From Clostridium sp. CAG:964 (GTDB lineage Bacteria; Bacillota; Clostridia; Oscillospirales; Acutalibacteraceae), in assembly GCA_000435335.1 (NCBI GenBank), contig FR891342.1, positions 55,268 to 103,757 on the forward strand: 48,490 nt of DNA, written 5' to 3'. Made by a program: the position numbers and the translations under genes. Below the pieces are notes generated by a model. The model was given only the letters and a program-made list of their open reading frames with translations, did not search any database and was not told the DNA's origin. Shown in pieces: positions 27,923 through 36,231 of this stretch. Each line of letters starts with the position of its first letter. The first letter of the stretch is position 1.

Positions 27923-27953
27923 GTAACCAATCCTGCAGATGGGAGGTAACTGT

Positions 27954-28325
27954 ATGAAAATTCAGGAATCAGCTGAAAACTATTTGGAAACAATATTGAT
28001 TATAAAGGAGCGTAACGGCGAGGTGCGTTCTGTTGACATAGTAAACGAGCTTAACTTTTCTAAGCCGAGTGTAAGTGTGGCAATGAAAAACCTTAGAGAA
28101 AACGGATATCTAACAATGGACGCTAAGGGCTACATTGAACTTACTGAAAAGGGCCTAAAAATAGCCAACACAATGTACGAAAGGCACAAGCTGTTTTCAA
28201 AATGGCTTATGGAGCTTGGTGTAAGTGAAAAAACAGCCAAAGAGGATGCCTGCAGAATTGAGCATGTAATAAGTGCTGAAACATTTGAGGCAATCAAACG
28301 CCATCTTCGTACCGAAAACAATTAA
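27954..28325 (+). CDS. DtxR/MntR-family metal-dependent repressor
   Basis: A 123-aa winged-helix regulator followed by the metal-binding dimerisation domain and lacking the SH3-like third domain, the size of MntR. It starts KIQESAENYLETI. The recognition helix is around NFSKPSVSVAMKNL. Metal-site residues are seen in YERHKLF and ACRIEHVIS; the cysteine in the latter matches iron-type DtxR/IdeR rather than the Glu of MntR. The start at 27954 has GGGAGG seven bases upstream. No metal transporter lies beside it; the next gene, 48 bases on, is an amylase. Confidence 0.88.
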   Translation: MKIQESAENYLETILIIKERNGEVRSVDIVNELNFSKPSVSVAMKNLRENGYLTMDAKGYIELTEKGLKIANTMYERHKLFSKWLMELGVSEKTAKEDACRIEHVISAETFEAIKRHLRTENN

Positions 28326-28373
28326 TAATTATATTAACGCTTTGCTTAGTTATTCTTCAAGAGGTGATGTTTT

Positions 28374-30140
28374 ATGGAGCTTGCAGCTGTAACTCATATA
28401 GCAGGCAGCAATTATTGTTACCCTATTAACGATAATGAGCTTGTTATAAAAATTAAAACAGGATATGACATTGACAGGGTTGAGCTTATGTATGGCGATC
28501 CCTTTGAAAGCGGTCTGTTTGGCGGAGAGGATTCTTGGAGCGGACAGCTTATAGAAATGGGCGATGTAAAAAAGCTGCAGTACCATCTGCTTTGGAAAGC
28601 GGTGGTAAAGCCGGAATTCAAAAGGTGCCGTTATTTCTTTATACTTCACAGTAAAAACGAAACCTTTTATATGACCGAGGATTCCTTTATGACCGAAAAA
28701 CAGTTTAAGGAATATAAGGGCAGGCGCCAGGATTTCTTTTTCCCTTGGATGAACCCGGTCGATATAATTAAACCGGCCTCCTGGGTAAACGAAACTGTAT
28801 GGTACCAGATTTTTCCGGACAGATTTTGCAACAGCGGTGCAGAAAGGCCGTTTAAATTTAAAAAATGGTCTAAGCCCGACAAAAAGGTAGGAATTTTGGG
28901 GCAATACGGCGGCGACCTTAACGGTATAGAGTCTAAGCTTGAATACCTTAGGGATTTGGGAATAACCGGAATTTACCTTAACCCAATATGCGAAAGCCCC
29001 TCGAACCACAAATATAATATAACCGACTACAAGAAAATCGATCCTACCTTTGGAAGCAACGAGGATATGAAAAGACTTACAGCAAAAGCCCACAGTCTTG
29101 GCATACGCATAATGGTAGACGGCGTGTTTAACCATTGCGGATATTGGTTTGCTCCTTGGCAGGATGTTCTTAAAAACGGTGAAAGGTCAAAATATTATAA
29201 CTGGTTTATGATAAACAAGCCGATTATAAAAGAGAATTCCGCCCACGAAAAAAACGAAAATTCCAAAAACGGTGTTTACTACAGCTTTGCATTTGCCGAC
29301 TCTATGCCAAAGCTGAACACAAACAATCCGGAGGTTGCAGACTACTTTGCAGATGTGTGCCGATACTGGGTGCAGGAATTTGACATTGATGCTATACGCC
29401 TTGATGTTGCCAACGAAACCTCTCATTTCTTTAACAAACAGCTTAGGAAGGCTGTATTTGAGCTTAAAAGTGATTTTTACATTTGCGGTGAAATATGGCA
29501 CAACTCGTTAGACTGGCTTCGTGGTGACGAATTCGACTCTGTAATGAACTATTCACTGCAGGAATCTATTGACAGCTTTTGGGCAAACCCTGATGAAACG
29601 GCCCACGATTTTGAGCATAAAATTAATAAATGCTTAAATATGTACCCTGAACAGGTGTGCAGCGTTATGTTTAATTTGCTTGATTCTCACGACACAATGC
29701 GTTTGATAACAAGGTGCGATGGCAATGAAAATGAATTTTATCAGAGGCTGTGTGCTATGCTTGCAATGAACGGAACAGCCTGCATTTACTACGGCACAGA
29801 GATTATTCTGCCCGGTGGCTTTGACCCGGACTGCCGCCGTTGTATGCCTTGGGAAGAAATAAACAGCGGCTTGTACAACGACAAAATAAGCACAATGAAG
29901 CAGCTTATAAATATGCGTAAAAGCTGCCCTGAATTAAGAAACGGCGAAATAAGATTTTTGCCTGAAAACAAGGGCAGAATTATCGCTTTTGAAAAATACA
30001 GCTGCAGCAGAACCATAAGAATAGTTATTAACTGTTCGAATGAGGAATACAAAATCAAAGGTCTTGGCAATATAATGTTTGCAAGAGGCTTCAAAAATGA
30101 TTGTGTTGAAAGCGGCGGAGTTGTTATAGCACAGGTATAA
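28374..30140 (+). CDS. GH13 neopullulanase/cyclomaltodextrinase-type alpha-amylase
   Basis: Glycoside hydrolase cleaving alpha-1,4 (and often alpha-1,6) links in maltodextrins, cyclodextrins or pullulan. Residues 1-115 resemble the N-terminal CBM34-like domain of this group. In the TIM barrel the nucleophile is Asp344 (IRLD), the acid/base Glu373 (ICGEIW) and the third acid Asp440 (LLDSHD); VDGVFNHCG is conserved region I. There is no signal peptide, so it acts in the cytoplasm on imported oligosaccharides. The length of 588 aa is normal. Start ATG 28374, with AGAGGTGAT upstream. Possibly on the DtxR transcript. Confidence 0.93.
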   Translation: MELAAVTHIAGSNYCYPINDNELVIKIKTGYDIDRVELMYGDPFESGLFGGEDSWSGQLIEMGDVKKLQYHLLWKAVVKPEFKRCRYFFILHSKNETFYMTEDSFMTEKQFKEYKGRRQDFFFPWMNPVDIIKPASWVNETVWYQIFPDRFCNSGAERPFKFKKWSKPDKKVGILGQYGGDLNGIESKLEYLRDLGITGIYLNPICESPSNHKYNITDYKKIDPTFGSNEDMKRLTAKAHSLGIRIMVDGVFNHCGYWFAPWQDVLKNGERSKYYNWFMINKPIIKENSAHEKNENSKNGVYYSFAFADSMPKLNTNNPEVADYFADVCRYWVQEFDIDAIRLDVANETSHFFNKQLRKAVFELKSDFYICGEIWHNSLDWLRGDEFDSVMNYSLQESIDSFWANPDETAHDFEHKINKCLNMYPEQVCSVMFNLLDSHDTMRLITRCDGNENEFYQRLCAMLAMNGTACIYYGTEIILPGGFDPDCRRCMPWEEINSGLYNDKISTMKQLINMRKSCPELRNGEIRFLPENKGRIIAFEKYSCSRTIRIVINCSNEEYKIKGLGNIMFARGFKNDCVESGGVVIAQV

Positions 30141-30155
30141 ATTATTAAACAAAAC

Positions 30156-30207
30156 AGCAGAGCATATTTACCCTTAGGCAGACAACGCCGGGTGAATATG
30201 CTCTGCT
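30156..30207 (+). terminator. Terminator of the amylase gene
   Basis: AGCAGAGCATATT-ACCC pairs with GGGTGAATATGCTCTGCT around a 17-base loop, followed by TTTTAT. It lies 15 bases after the stop codon. Confidence 0.8.
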
Positions 30208-30276
30208 TTTATATTTGAAAAGCTGTTAAATACAAACAGCTAACAACAATTAAGCTGTTTTCAAAGGCTACATCGT

Positions 30277-31104
30277 TTAATGCTTACGGCAATGGTCACA
30301 GTCATTATTCAAGTCCGTTACCTTTGGCGGGAAAAACTCGTCAGTTGGAAATTCTATACGCTCAAACATTTCGCAAGGGTCGTCAGAGCCGGTTACACAC
30401 TCCTTATGCGGCACGCAGAAATCGTAGGTAGGAACAAGCATTTGAACATTGCGTTCTATTTGAACAATTGTAAAAATACCTATGGTAATCAGAACATTTT
30501 TAGACGGCTCAGGGCAGAACTCACCGCCAAACCTGTTAATAATACATTTAGGTATTCTGCAGCATGGTGAGCAGGTGCATGGCTTTGGTGCAAACCTTGC
30601 ACTCAAGCCGATAGGCTTTGCAACCTGTACCGTTGCCTTTGGCAGATTTTTGCTGGGTGCGTTTTGCATATCGGGGTCATTTAATGTAAAGTCAGAGCTA
30701 AATATCTTAACATTACCCTCACTGCCGTACAGAACTACCTTTTTGTTAAATACAGACAATCCCTTTACGCACACAGGCATTGCCGCAGGTGCCATAAAGG
30801 CGTCAAGCTCAACCTCAAAGAAATATGTCATATCTACACTATAAAAGCCCCTATGGAAAGGCACAGGCTCAAGGTCAATATAAACCGTTATAACCTCTAC
30901 ATCCTTTATCCTTATGTTATTTGCTTTGTCAACAATTATCTGTGACGGCTGAGTAAAGTACACCTGCAGATCCTCCAAGCAATTTTTGTCTCCGCAGCTG
31001 TCATACACACGATAAGCGTCTATGCACACAGACTCTTTTGGACAATCATCGTCGGGCTTATGCTCCGGCTTGCAGTCAGTGCTAAAATCAGAAAATTCAG
31101 ACAT
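30277..31104 (-). CDS. Cysteine-rich conserved clostridial protein, function unknown
   Basis: A 275-aa protein without signal peptide or membrane helix. Cysteines cluster at the N-terminus (CKPEHKPDDDC, CIDAYRVYDSCGDKNC), in the middle (CTCSPCCRIPKC) and at the end (CDHCRKH). The central part is beta-rich (VITVYIDLEPVPFHRGFYSVDMTY). I have seen this architecture as a conserved unnamed family in anaerobic clostridia, but I know of no proven function. A spore coat or other cross-linked structural role would fit the cysteines; this is inference. Start ATG 31104, with GGAGGGAAG upstream. It is separated by 800 bases from the next gene on the strand. Confidence 0.75.
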   Translation of the reverse strand: MSEFSDFSTDCKPEHKPDDDCPKESVCIDAYRVYDSCGDKNCLEDLQVYFTQPSQIIVDKANNIRIKDVEVITVYIDLEPVPFHRGFYSVDMTYFFEVELDAFMAPAAMPVCVKGLSVFNKKVVLYGSEGNVKIFSSDFTLNDPDMQNAPSKNLPKATVQVAKPIGLSARFAPKPCTCSPCCRIPKCIINRFGGEFCPEPSKNVLITIGIFTIVQIERNVQMLVPTYDFCVPHKECVTGSDDPCEMFERIEFPTDEFFPPKVTDLNNDCDHCRKH

Positions 31105-31331
31105 AGTATCTTCCCTCCATATTAGTTTATAACATAATATGATAATTCAATTATAATGTTACAGCTAACATACAACTTCTTGCCGGCAACAGTACTTTTT
31201 GTTCTTCTGACATTTCGCTTACCATAGCTCTATAGGTTTTCAGCTTATCTAAATTCACTTTAGACTTTATAATCCAAAGTATATTAAAAACTATACAGCA
31301 TTGCATAATTAAAGCATCATAAAAATACAGC

Positions 31332-31914
31332 TTATAGTTTTGGTTTATATTTCCTTGTGTTGCCCTCCCATATAATCTGCGGAGTATTATTCTGTATGTT
31401 TCCTTGAATATTGCCCTGCATATTTCTCGGGGCATTATCCTGTAGCGTATCCAATGCTATACTGCAGGCCATAATTCAACCATTGCGATATATGGCTACT
31501 TTCTGCCCTGTATATTTCTCGGGGCATTATCCTGTAGCGTATCCAATGCTATACTGCAGGCCATAATTCAACCATTGCGATATATGGCTACTTTCTGCCC
31601 TGTATATTCCCTTGTTGGTTTATTCGGGTATTATTTTGTATATTTCCTTGGATGTTACCCTGCATAGCCTGATCCTGTAGCGTATCTAATGCTGTACTGC
31701 AGGCCATAATTCAACCATTGCGATATATGGCTACTTTCTGCCCTGTATATTTCTCGGGGCATTATCCTGTAGCGTATCCAATGCTATACTGCAGGCCATA
31801 ATTCAACCATTGCGATATATGGCTACTTTCTGCCCTGTATATTTCTCGGGGCATTATCCTGTAGCGTATCCAATGCTGTACTGCAGGCCATAATTCTACC
31901 ATTGCGATATATGG
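31332..31914 (-). repeat. Array of five extra copies of the SOD-like gene's 3' end
   Basis: Downstream of the SOD-like stop codon, the segment coding ACS(T/I)ALDTLQD recurs with its first bases (TGTAGCG on the plus strand) at 31860, 31768, 31676, 31533 and 31441. Spacing is 92, 92, 143 and 92 bases. Each copy carries a tail in the same frame as its LQD and then a stop. Three tails read LQDNAPRNIQGRK. The 31676 copy has a full Gln/Asn tail ending NQQGNIQGRK. The farthest copy runs through NMQGNIQGNIQNNTP to a unique end, NTRKYKPKL, stop at 31332. Between copies is a constant 40-base spacer. No ribosome site or start precedes any copy, so they are silent as they stand. Confidence 0.8.
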
Positions 31915-32673
31915 CTACTGTCTGCCCTGTATGTTCCCTTGTTGGTTTCTTTGGGCATTATTCTGTATGTTCCCTTGTTGGTTTCTCTGGACATTATTTT
32001 GTATATTCCCTTGAATATTACCCTGCATAGCCTGATCCTGTAATGTATCCAATGCTGTACTGCAAGCCATATACTCACAAATCTTACTCCAGTCTGCTAC
32101 CTCCAGCCAGGCGTTTATGTAGTCATCTCTCCCGTTTACATACTGTTGAAAAAAGGAATGCTCCCACATATCTATTACCGCTACAGGCGACACTACAGTT
32201 AGCGGAGGGGTATTGTTTCGCTGTGTATTTATAATTTGCAAATTGCAGCTTTTGTTACAAACAAGCCATGTATAACCACAGCCAAAGTTTATTAATGCAC
32301 TGTTGTAAAGAGCTTTTTTCATATTTTCAAAATTACCAAAGGTGTTTTTTATTTGATTCATCAGTCTTTGTGTTGGCATTCTTCCCCCGGGCGTTACACT
32401 ATTAAAATATACATAGTGATTATACAAACCGCCTGCTGAATTTTTAAGCTCTTTTCTTAATGCAGGCGGAAAGGTATCGGCATATGCTACCAAAGCTTTA
32501 AGGCTCCAGTCTTGATACTGAGGAAATCTTGCCAACAGGCTGTTAAGCCTATCAACATAGTTTTGCATTATAACGGTATGATGAGTTTTTATCATATCCC
32601 CATCCAAATGTGGCTCCAGGTCATAATAGCCATAGCTTAGCGGTGGAAGTTCAAACGGATAATGTTCATTCAT
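31915..32673 (-). CDS. Mn-type superoxide dismutase-fold protein with Gln/Asn-rich tail
   Basis: Residues 8-195 align well with Fe/Mn superoxide dismutases: FELPPLSYGYYDLEP at the start, FGNFENMKKAL in the middle, then NFGCGYTWLV and VIDMWEHSFF. The four metal ligands appear intact (His31, His86, Asp168, His172). Gly82 and Gln151 occupy positions typical of the Mn type. Second-shell histidines usual after the first ligand are replaced (IM). From about residue 212 a 40-residue Gln/Asn tail follows, containing a 12-residue unit repeated twice (36-bp DNA repeat at 31932-32005). SODs of this kind are known on clostridial and Bacillus spore coats; that location is inference. Confidence 0.85.
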   Translation of the reverse strand: MNEHYPFELPPLSYGYYDLEPHLDGDMIKTHHTVIMQNYVDRLNSLLARFPQYQDWSLKALVAYADTFPPALRKELKNSAGGLYNHYVYFNSVTPGGRMPTQRLMNQIKNTFGNFENMKKALYNSALINFGCGYTWLVCNKSCNLQIINTQRNNTPPLTVVSPVAVIDMWEHSFFQQYVNGRDDYINAWLEVADWSKICEYMACSTALDTLQDQAMQGNIQGNIQNNVQRNQQGNIQNNAQRNQQGNIQGRQ

Positions 32674-32735
32674 ATTTATCGCCCTTTCTTTTTTATTACC
32701 CTAAACTATATGTACAACTTGTATTTTATATTCCA

Positions 32736-32764
32736 TTGAATATGTAATCATTATGGTGTATAAT
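32736..32764 (+). promoter_or_regulatory. Promoter of argJ
   Basis: TTGAAT (32736-32741), 17-base spacer, TATAAT (32759-32764), 66 bases before the argJ start. Confidence 0.7.
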
Positions 32765-32830
32765 TAAATTCAAATAAAAATATTATCACACAGCTAACAG
32801 CTGGCGTTTTAAGGTAAGGAGATAAGTTTT

Positions 32831-34057
32831 ATGGGCTTCAAAAAAATTGACGGCGGTGTGTGTGCCGCAAAGGGTTTTTTAGCAAACGGCTTGAACTGCG
32901 GACTAAATTCTAACAAGGACAAAAACGACCTTTGTCTGGTATTTAGCGAAGCCTTATGCAATGCGGCAGCAGTGTACACCCAAAATAAAGTAAAGGGTGC
33001 ACCTATTACCGTTACCAAAAAGCATTTGGAAAAATCCGGAGGCAAGGCACAGGCTGTAATAGCAAACTCAAAAAATGCCAACACCTGTAATGCCGATGGT
33101 GTAGAAAAGGCAGAAAGAATGTGCCGGCTTGCGGCGTCTGTACTTAATATTGAACCTGAAAAGGTTATTGTAGCTTCTACCGGCGTTATAGGCAAGGTTT
33201 TACCGATAGAGCCTATTGAAAATTCTATCGACAGCCTTGCAAAGGGACTGTCGCATACAGCTAACGAAAAAGCGGCTACAGCTATTATGACCACCGACAC
33301 AGTAAAAAAAGAAGCCGCTGTTCAATTTGAAATTAACGGTGTTGTATGCACACTGGGCGGTATGGCTAAGGGCAGCGGTATGATACACCCGAATATGGCT
33401 ACCACACTTAACTTTATAACAACCGACGCAGCTATTTCCTCACAGCTTTTGCAAAAGGCACTAAGCGACATTGTAAAGGTAACTTATAACTGCCTAAGCA
33501 TTGACGGCGACACCTCCACAAACGATATGGTATCAATAATGGCAAACGGTCTAGCCGGCAACAGTGAAATTGTTGAGGAGAATGAAAATTATTCTATATT
33601 CAAGGACGCACTTTATGAGGTGCTTATGACACTAACCAAAATGCTGGCAAAGGACGGCGAAGGTGCTACAAGAATGATAGAATGTACCTGCTGCGGAGCA
33701 CCTGACCTCGACACTGCAATTATTGTCGCAAAAAGTGTTGTTCGCTCTCCTCTGTTAAAGTGTGCCATTTTCGGAAGTGACGCAAACTGGGGAAGAATTC
33801 TGTGTGCCATAGGCTATGCAGAGGCCGACTTTGATATTACAAAGGTTGATGTAGATATGCGTTCACGCAAGGGCACTATAGCAGTGTGCCGCAACGGCTC
33901 CGGCGTAGAATTTTCTGAGGACGAAGCAAAAACCATTTTGCTGGAAGATGAAATATATATTGATATTAACCTACACAGCGGCAATACTCAAGCAAAGGCA
34001 TGGGGCTGTGACCTTACATATGACTATGTAAAAATCAACGGCGATTACAGGTCATAA
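32831..34057 (+). CDS. argJ: Bifunctional ornithine acetyltransferase / N-acetylglutamate synthase ArgJ
   Basis: Moves the acetyl group from N-acetylornithine to glutamate in the cyclic arginine pathway; many members also use acetyl-CoA. It is an Ntn-type enzyme that cuts itself: the site is Ala190-Thr191 in KGSGMIHPNMATTLNF, and Thr191 becomes the catalytic nucleophile. The oxyanion segment STGVIGK is present. The length of 408 aa is normal. Start ATG 32831, with TAAGGAG upstream. Unusually, argC, argB and argD are not adjacent; the gene has its own promoter and terminator. Confidence 0.96.
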   Translation: MGFKKIDGGVCAAKGFLANGLNCGLNSNKDKNDLCLVFSEALCNAAAVYTQNKVKGAPITVTKKHLEKSGGKAQAVIANSKNANTCNADGVEKAERMCRLAASVLNIEPEKVIVASTGVIGKVLPIEPIENSIDSLAKGLSHTANEKAATAIMTTDTVKKEAAVQFEINGVVCTLGGMAKGSGMIHPNMATTLNFITTDAAISSQLLQKALSDIVKVTYNCLSIDGDTSTNDMVSIMANGLAGNSEIVEENENYSIFKDALYEVLMTLTKMLAKDGEGATRMIECTCCGAPDLDTAIIVAKSVVRSPLLKCAIFGSDANWGRILCAIGYAEADFDITKVDVDMRSRKGTIAVCRNGSGVEFSEDEAKTILLEDEIYIDINLHSGNTQAKAWGCDLTYDYVKINGDYRS

Positions 34058-34134
34058 TTTTTAATTATTTAACTGTTTTGTCTTTGTAATTTAAATAGCC
34101 TTGTGAATTGTTTAAATTGACAGCATCAAAAAAC

Positions 34135-34180
34135 AAGCACTTCCCTCCTTCTGCCGTCGTGCAGAAAGAAGGAAGTGCTT
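34135..34180 (+). terminator. Terminator hairpin of argJ
   Basis: AAGCACTTCC-TCCTTCTGC pairs with GCAGAA-GAAGGAAGTGCTT around a six-base loop, with a short U-run (TTTGTG). It starts 78 bases after the stop codon. Confidence 0.65.
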
Positions 34181-34336
34181 TGTGTGGTATCTACCACAAT
34201 TTAAAATCATAGCTTAAAACCCTGTATAATAAATTCCAAAGGTTTTATTGCAGCCCAACGGAGTTAAATTCACTGCTGCTTTAACAGAAATTTCAGTTTT
34301 TAATTTATTACTTTTTGAAAAATTCTGTTTTATCTA

Positions 34337-34365
34337 TTGACAATATAAAAAATATGTGATAATAT
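34337..34365 (+). promoter_or_regulatory. Promoter of tRNA-Trp
   Basis: Perfect -35 TTGACA (34337-34342), 17-base spacer, TAATAT (34360-34365), 49 bases upstream of the tRNA. Confidence 0.75.
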
Positions 34366-34413
34366 TTACAAGTCGGTTATTGGTACTGACTTATCAGACA
34401 CAATTTAACATTT

Positions 34414-34489
34414 AGGGGTATAGCTCAGTTGGTAGAGCAGCGGTCTCCAAAACCGCGTGCCGAGGGTTCAAGTCCTTCTGCCCCTGCCA
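34414..34489 (+). tRNA. tRNA-Trp (CCA anticodon)
   Basis: A 76-base cloverleaf. The acceptor stem AGGGGTA pairs with TGCCCCT, the discriminator is G and CCA is encoded. The D arm is GCTC-AGTTGGTA-GAGC, the anticodon stem CGGTC/.. holds CTCCAAA with anticodon CCA, and the T loop is GGTTCAAGTCC. The last 14 bases are repeated at 36968-36981 and appear to be an integration site. Confidence 0.97.
34476..34489 (+). repeat. attL: tRNA-Trp 3' end core repeat
   Basis: TTCTGCCCCTGCCA, the 3' end of tRNA-Trp including CCA, is repeated exactly at 36968-36981. It marks the tRNA side of an integrated element. Confidence 0.75.
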
Positions 34490-34494
34490 ATCAA

Positions 34495-34528
34495 AAACGG
34501 CTTAAACACTGCGTTTAAGCCGTTTTTT
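34495..34528 (+). terminator. Terminator after tRNA-Trp
   Basis: AAACGGCTTAAAC pairs with GTTTAAGCCGTTT, followed by T6. It lies six bases after the tRNA and just inside the element, so the element probably brought or rebuilt the tRNA terminator. Confidence 0.85.
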
Positions 34529-34651
34529 GATATATTTTTATGTACGGAACACGGTCTGAATTTCCGCTTTTGAAGCTCATTTCAGACATCAAAATGTTCA
34601 ACAGGCACTAATAATTCCAACGTTTCCGTCTGCTACATCATCAATATAGCA

Positions 34652-35470
34652 TCAATTTTCTGAAATCACTTGTAAATAACCTCTTCCCAATTGTGTTATA
34701 GAATATGATTCAAAACGATTTATCTTTTTTATTTTTGTATTTGGGAAATTCACACCACTTGGTTTTTTCTTTCTATTATCTTTATCTTGAGCTTCTAAAT
34801 ATTGAATAACATAATCAAGATTTTTATCACGTTGTTCACCATTTTTACTTTGAAGTAATCCCAATCTAGAAAGTTTTTCTTTAATTACAGTGATTTGTTC
34901 TGTTGCAAGATTGTAGCGTTTACAAAGTTTCCATATATTATCTTGTGTCTTGAGACTATATAAATTAAGAACTTCTATATCAAGTTGTGTTAATTCATTC
35001 ATTGTATCAAAAAACATTAGCATTAGATTATCATTTGCTTCATTTGACATAAGATTTATATACCCGTTTACATGGTATGGAATTTTCTCTTTCTGTTTTT
35101 CTTCATATAAATTATCTAATAGCCACGCTAAATATTCGGTACTGAACTTTTTTTGAATCTCTTTATCCAAATTTTCATAGTTTAATTCGAGCCTTTCAAT
35201 TCTTTTGCTGATTATTTCTAACGCTTGCTTAACGTGACTTTCAAAACGATTTTGCTTATATGATAATCTTATTCCGTTTATTCTCGGCGCTATGGCACCT
35301 GCAATCTCACCAATAATCATCGCTGGACCTTCGGATACAACTGTTTCACCTATGTTTTTGATAATTTCCGAAATCACTCCACTTTCAACAGTAATGTCCA
35401 CAGCTTCATCTTTTGTTGCCAGAAGAAAATCTTTAATCTTACCCTTTTTCACTCTATCGCTCCTAAACAT
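34652..35470 (-). CDS. Element cargo protein, unknown function
   Basis: A 272-aa, charged, mostly helical protein. Residues 28-65 form a glycine-rich hydrophobic stretch (SEIIKNIGETVV, MIIGEIAGAIAP), followed by a coiled-coil-like region (residues 75-115) and a helical C-terminal half with LSRLGLLQ, which may be a winged-helix-like fold. The overall layout recalls the DUF4393 / Abi-alpha type proteins found as cargo of mobile elements, but the match is by general pattern only. It is the only cargo between the tRNA and the recombinase, a place where phage-defence genes are common. Base composition is clearly AT-richer than the neighbours. Confidence 0.6.
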   Translation of the reverse strand: MFRSDRVKKGKIKDFLLATKDEAVDITVESGVISEIIKNIGETVVSEGPAMIIGEIAGAIAPRINGIRLSYKQNRFESHVKQALEIISKRIERLELNYENLDKEIQKKFSTEYLAWLLDNLYEEKQKEKIPYHVNGYINLMSNEANDNLMLMFFDTMNELTQLDIEVLNLYSLKTQDNIWKLCKRYNLATEQITVIKEKLSRLGLLQSKNGEQRDKNLDYVIQYLEAQDKDNRKKKPSGVNFPNTKIKKINRFESYSITQLGRGYLQVISEN

Positions 35471-35554
35471 TCTAATCTTTCATCCGATTTAGATTTATTT
35501 TTAGTATTTTCTTAATTATATCAGACAAATTATATTAAATCAACGTTGTAATAA

Positions 35555-35938
35555 CTACATCTCAGATCCATCCGTAATACCATTCAATTTTGTCAAATCT
35601 CTTTTCACATAATAAAGTTCCGTAATTTCAGATGTTGTATGTCCGAGCAAGTCGCCAACTCGTCTTGGAGTTAAGGATTTTATTGTTCCGTCAGGTTGCT
35701 TTATGCCGTTTACAAGGTTTGTTGCGAAAGTGTGGCGGAGGGAGTGCAAGCCTTTTGTTTCTATGCCTGCGGCTTTGAGGATTCTGTAATAGCGTTTGCG
35801 GAAGTTGACAAGTCTGGTGAAGTTGCCGTTTTCATCGGGTATCAGCGGTGAGTCCTCTCCAAAGTAGAACTCTTTTCTCAGGTCGAGTATCATCTCTATT
35901 GCCGTATCATTAAGTGGTACATACACTCTGTTCATCAA
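35555..35938 (-). pseudogene. Tyrosine recombinase/integrase, N-terminally truncated
   Basis: Only the last 127 residues of a phage-type integrase remain. Present are HSLRHTFATNLV (His-x-x-Arg), LLGHTTSEIT and the catalytic tyrosine in ELYYVKRD. The arm-binding and core-binding domains and the first catalytic arginine are missing; the frame opens at RVYVPLNDTAIEMIL, normally mid-protein. An unknown gene overlaps the point where the N-terminal half should be. Not expected to recombine. Confidence 0.85.
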
Positions 35939-36231
35939 TAGTAGATCGTAGGCAAACTTTCATCATATTTATTTATACTCTTTTGCACAATGTATGCTTT
36001 TTCTTTAGAATCTTTTAGAACGAATTTGTTTAACCAATATATGAACGACTCGCTACAAACACCAACTCCCAATTTTTTCCCAGAGTTGTCTTTCTCCCAA
36101 AATTCATGCTCATTTAATTTATTAAATAGCCATCGATCACATTGATTTTGATATTTTTTTATATTTACTCCAATACTATCTGGTACATTTATTATATCCA
36201 CATAATAATCAAAAACCATATTTATTAACAT
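35935..36231 (-). CDS. Unknown 98-aa protein in the element
   Basis: Acidic-to-neutral, aromatic-rich small protein (FDYYVDIINV, ESFIYWLNKFVL). No membrane segment or known motif was recognised. It overlaps the end of the XRE gene by 23 bases and the integrase fragment by four. It may be a genuine coupled gene or a fusion remnant created when the integrase was truncated. Confidence 0.45.
   Translation of the reverse strand: MLINMVFDYYVDIINVPDSIGVNIKKYQNQCDRWLFNKLNEHEFWEKDNSGKKLGVGVCSESFIYWLNKFVLKDSKEKAYIVQKSINKYDESLPTIYY

Larger units (their letters stand above)
34058..34413 (+). other. argJ-tRNA-Trp intergenic region
   Basis: No gene seen. It holds the argJ terminator (34135-34180), an AT-rich stretch and the tRNA-Trp promoter (34337-34365). 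Confidence 0.5.

Noticed and set aside
28350..29135. 261-aa minus-strand frame opposite the amylase gene
   Set aside because: Shadow of the GH13 gene, which has intact catalytic motifs on the plus strand; the shadow has no ribosome site or recognisable domain.
31151..31435. 94-aa minus-strand frame starting MPREICRAIFKE
   Set aside because: It begins inside a tail copy in the wrong frame and has no ribosome site; it is a by-product of the repeat array.
31332..31914. Regular repeats that might be taken for a CRISPR array
   Set aside because: Units are 92 or 143 bases, nearly identical throughout, code for the SOD tail, and have no unique spacers or cas genes nearby.
31896..32078. 60-aa minus-strand frame over the SOD tail
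   Set aside because: It is the Gln/Asn repeat read in another frame.
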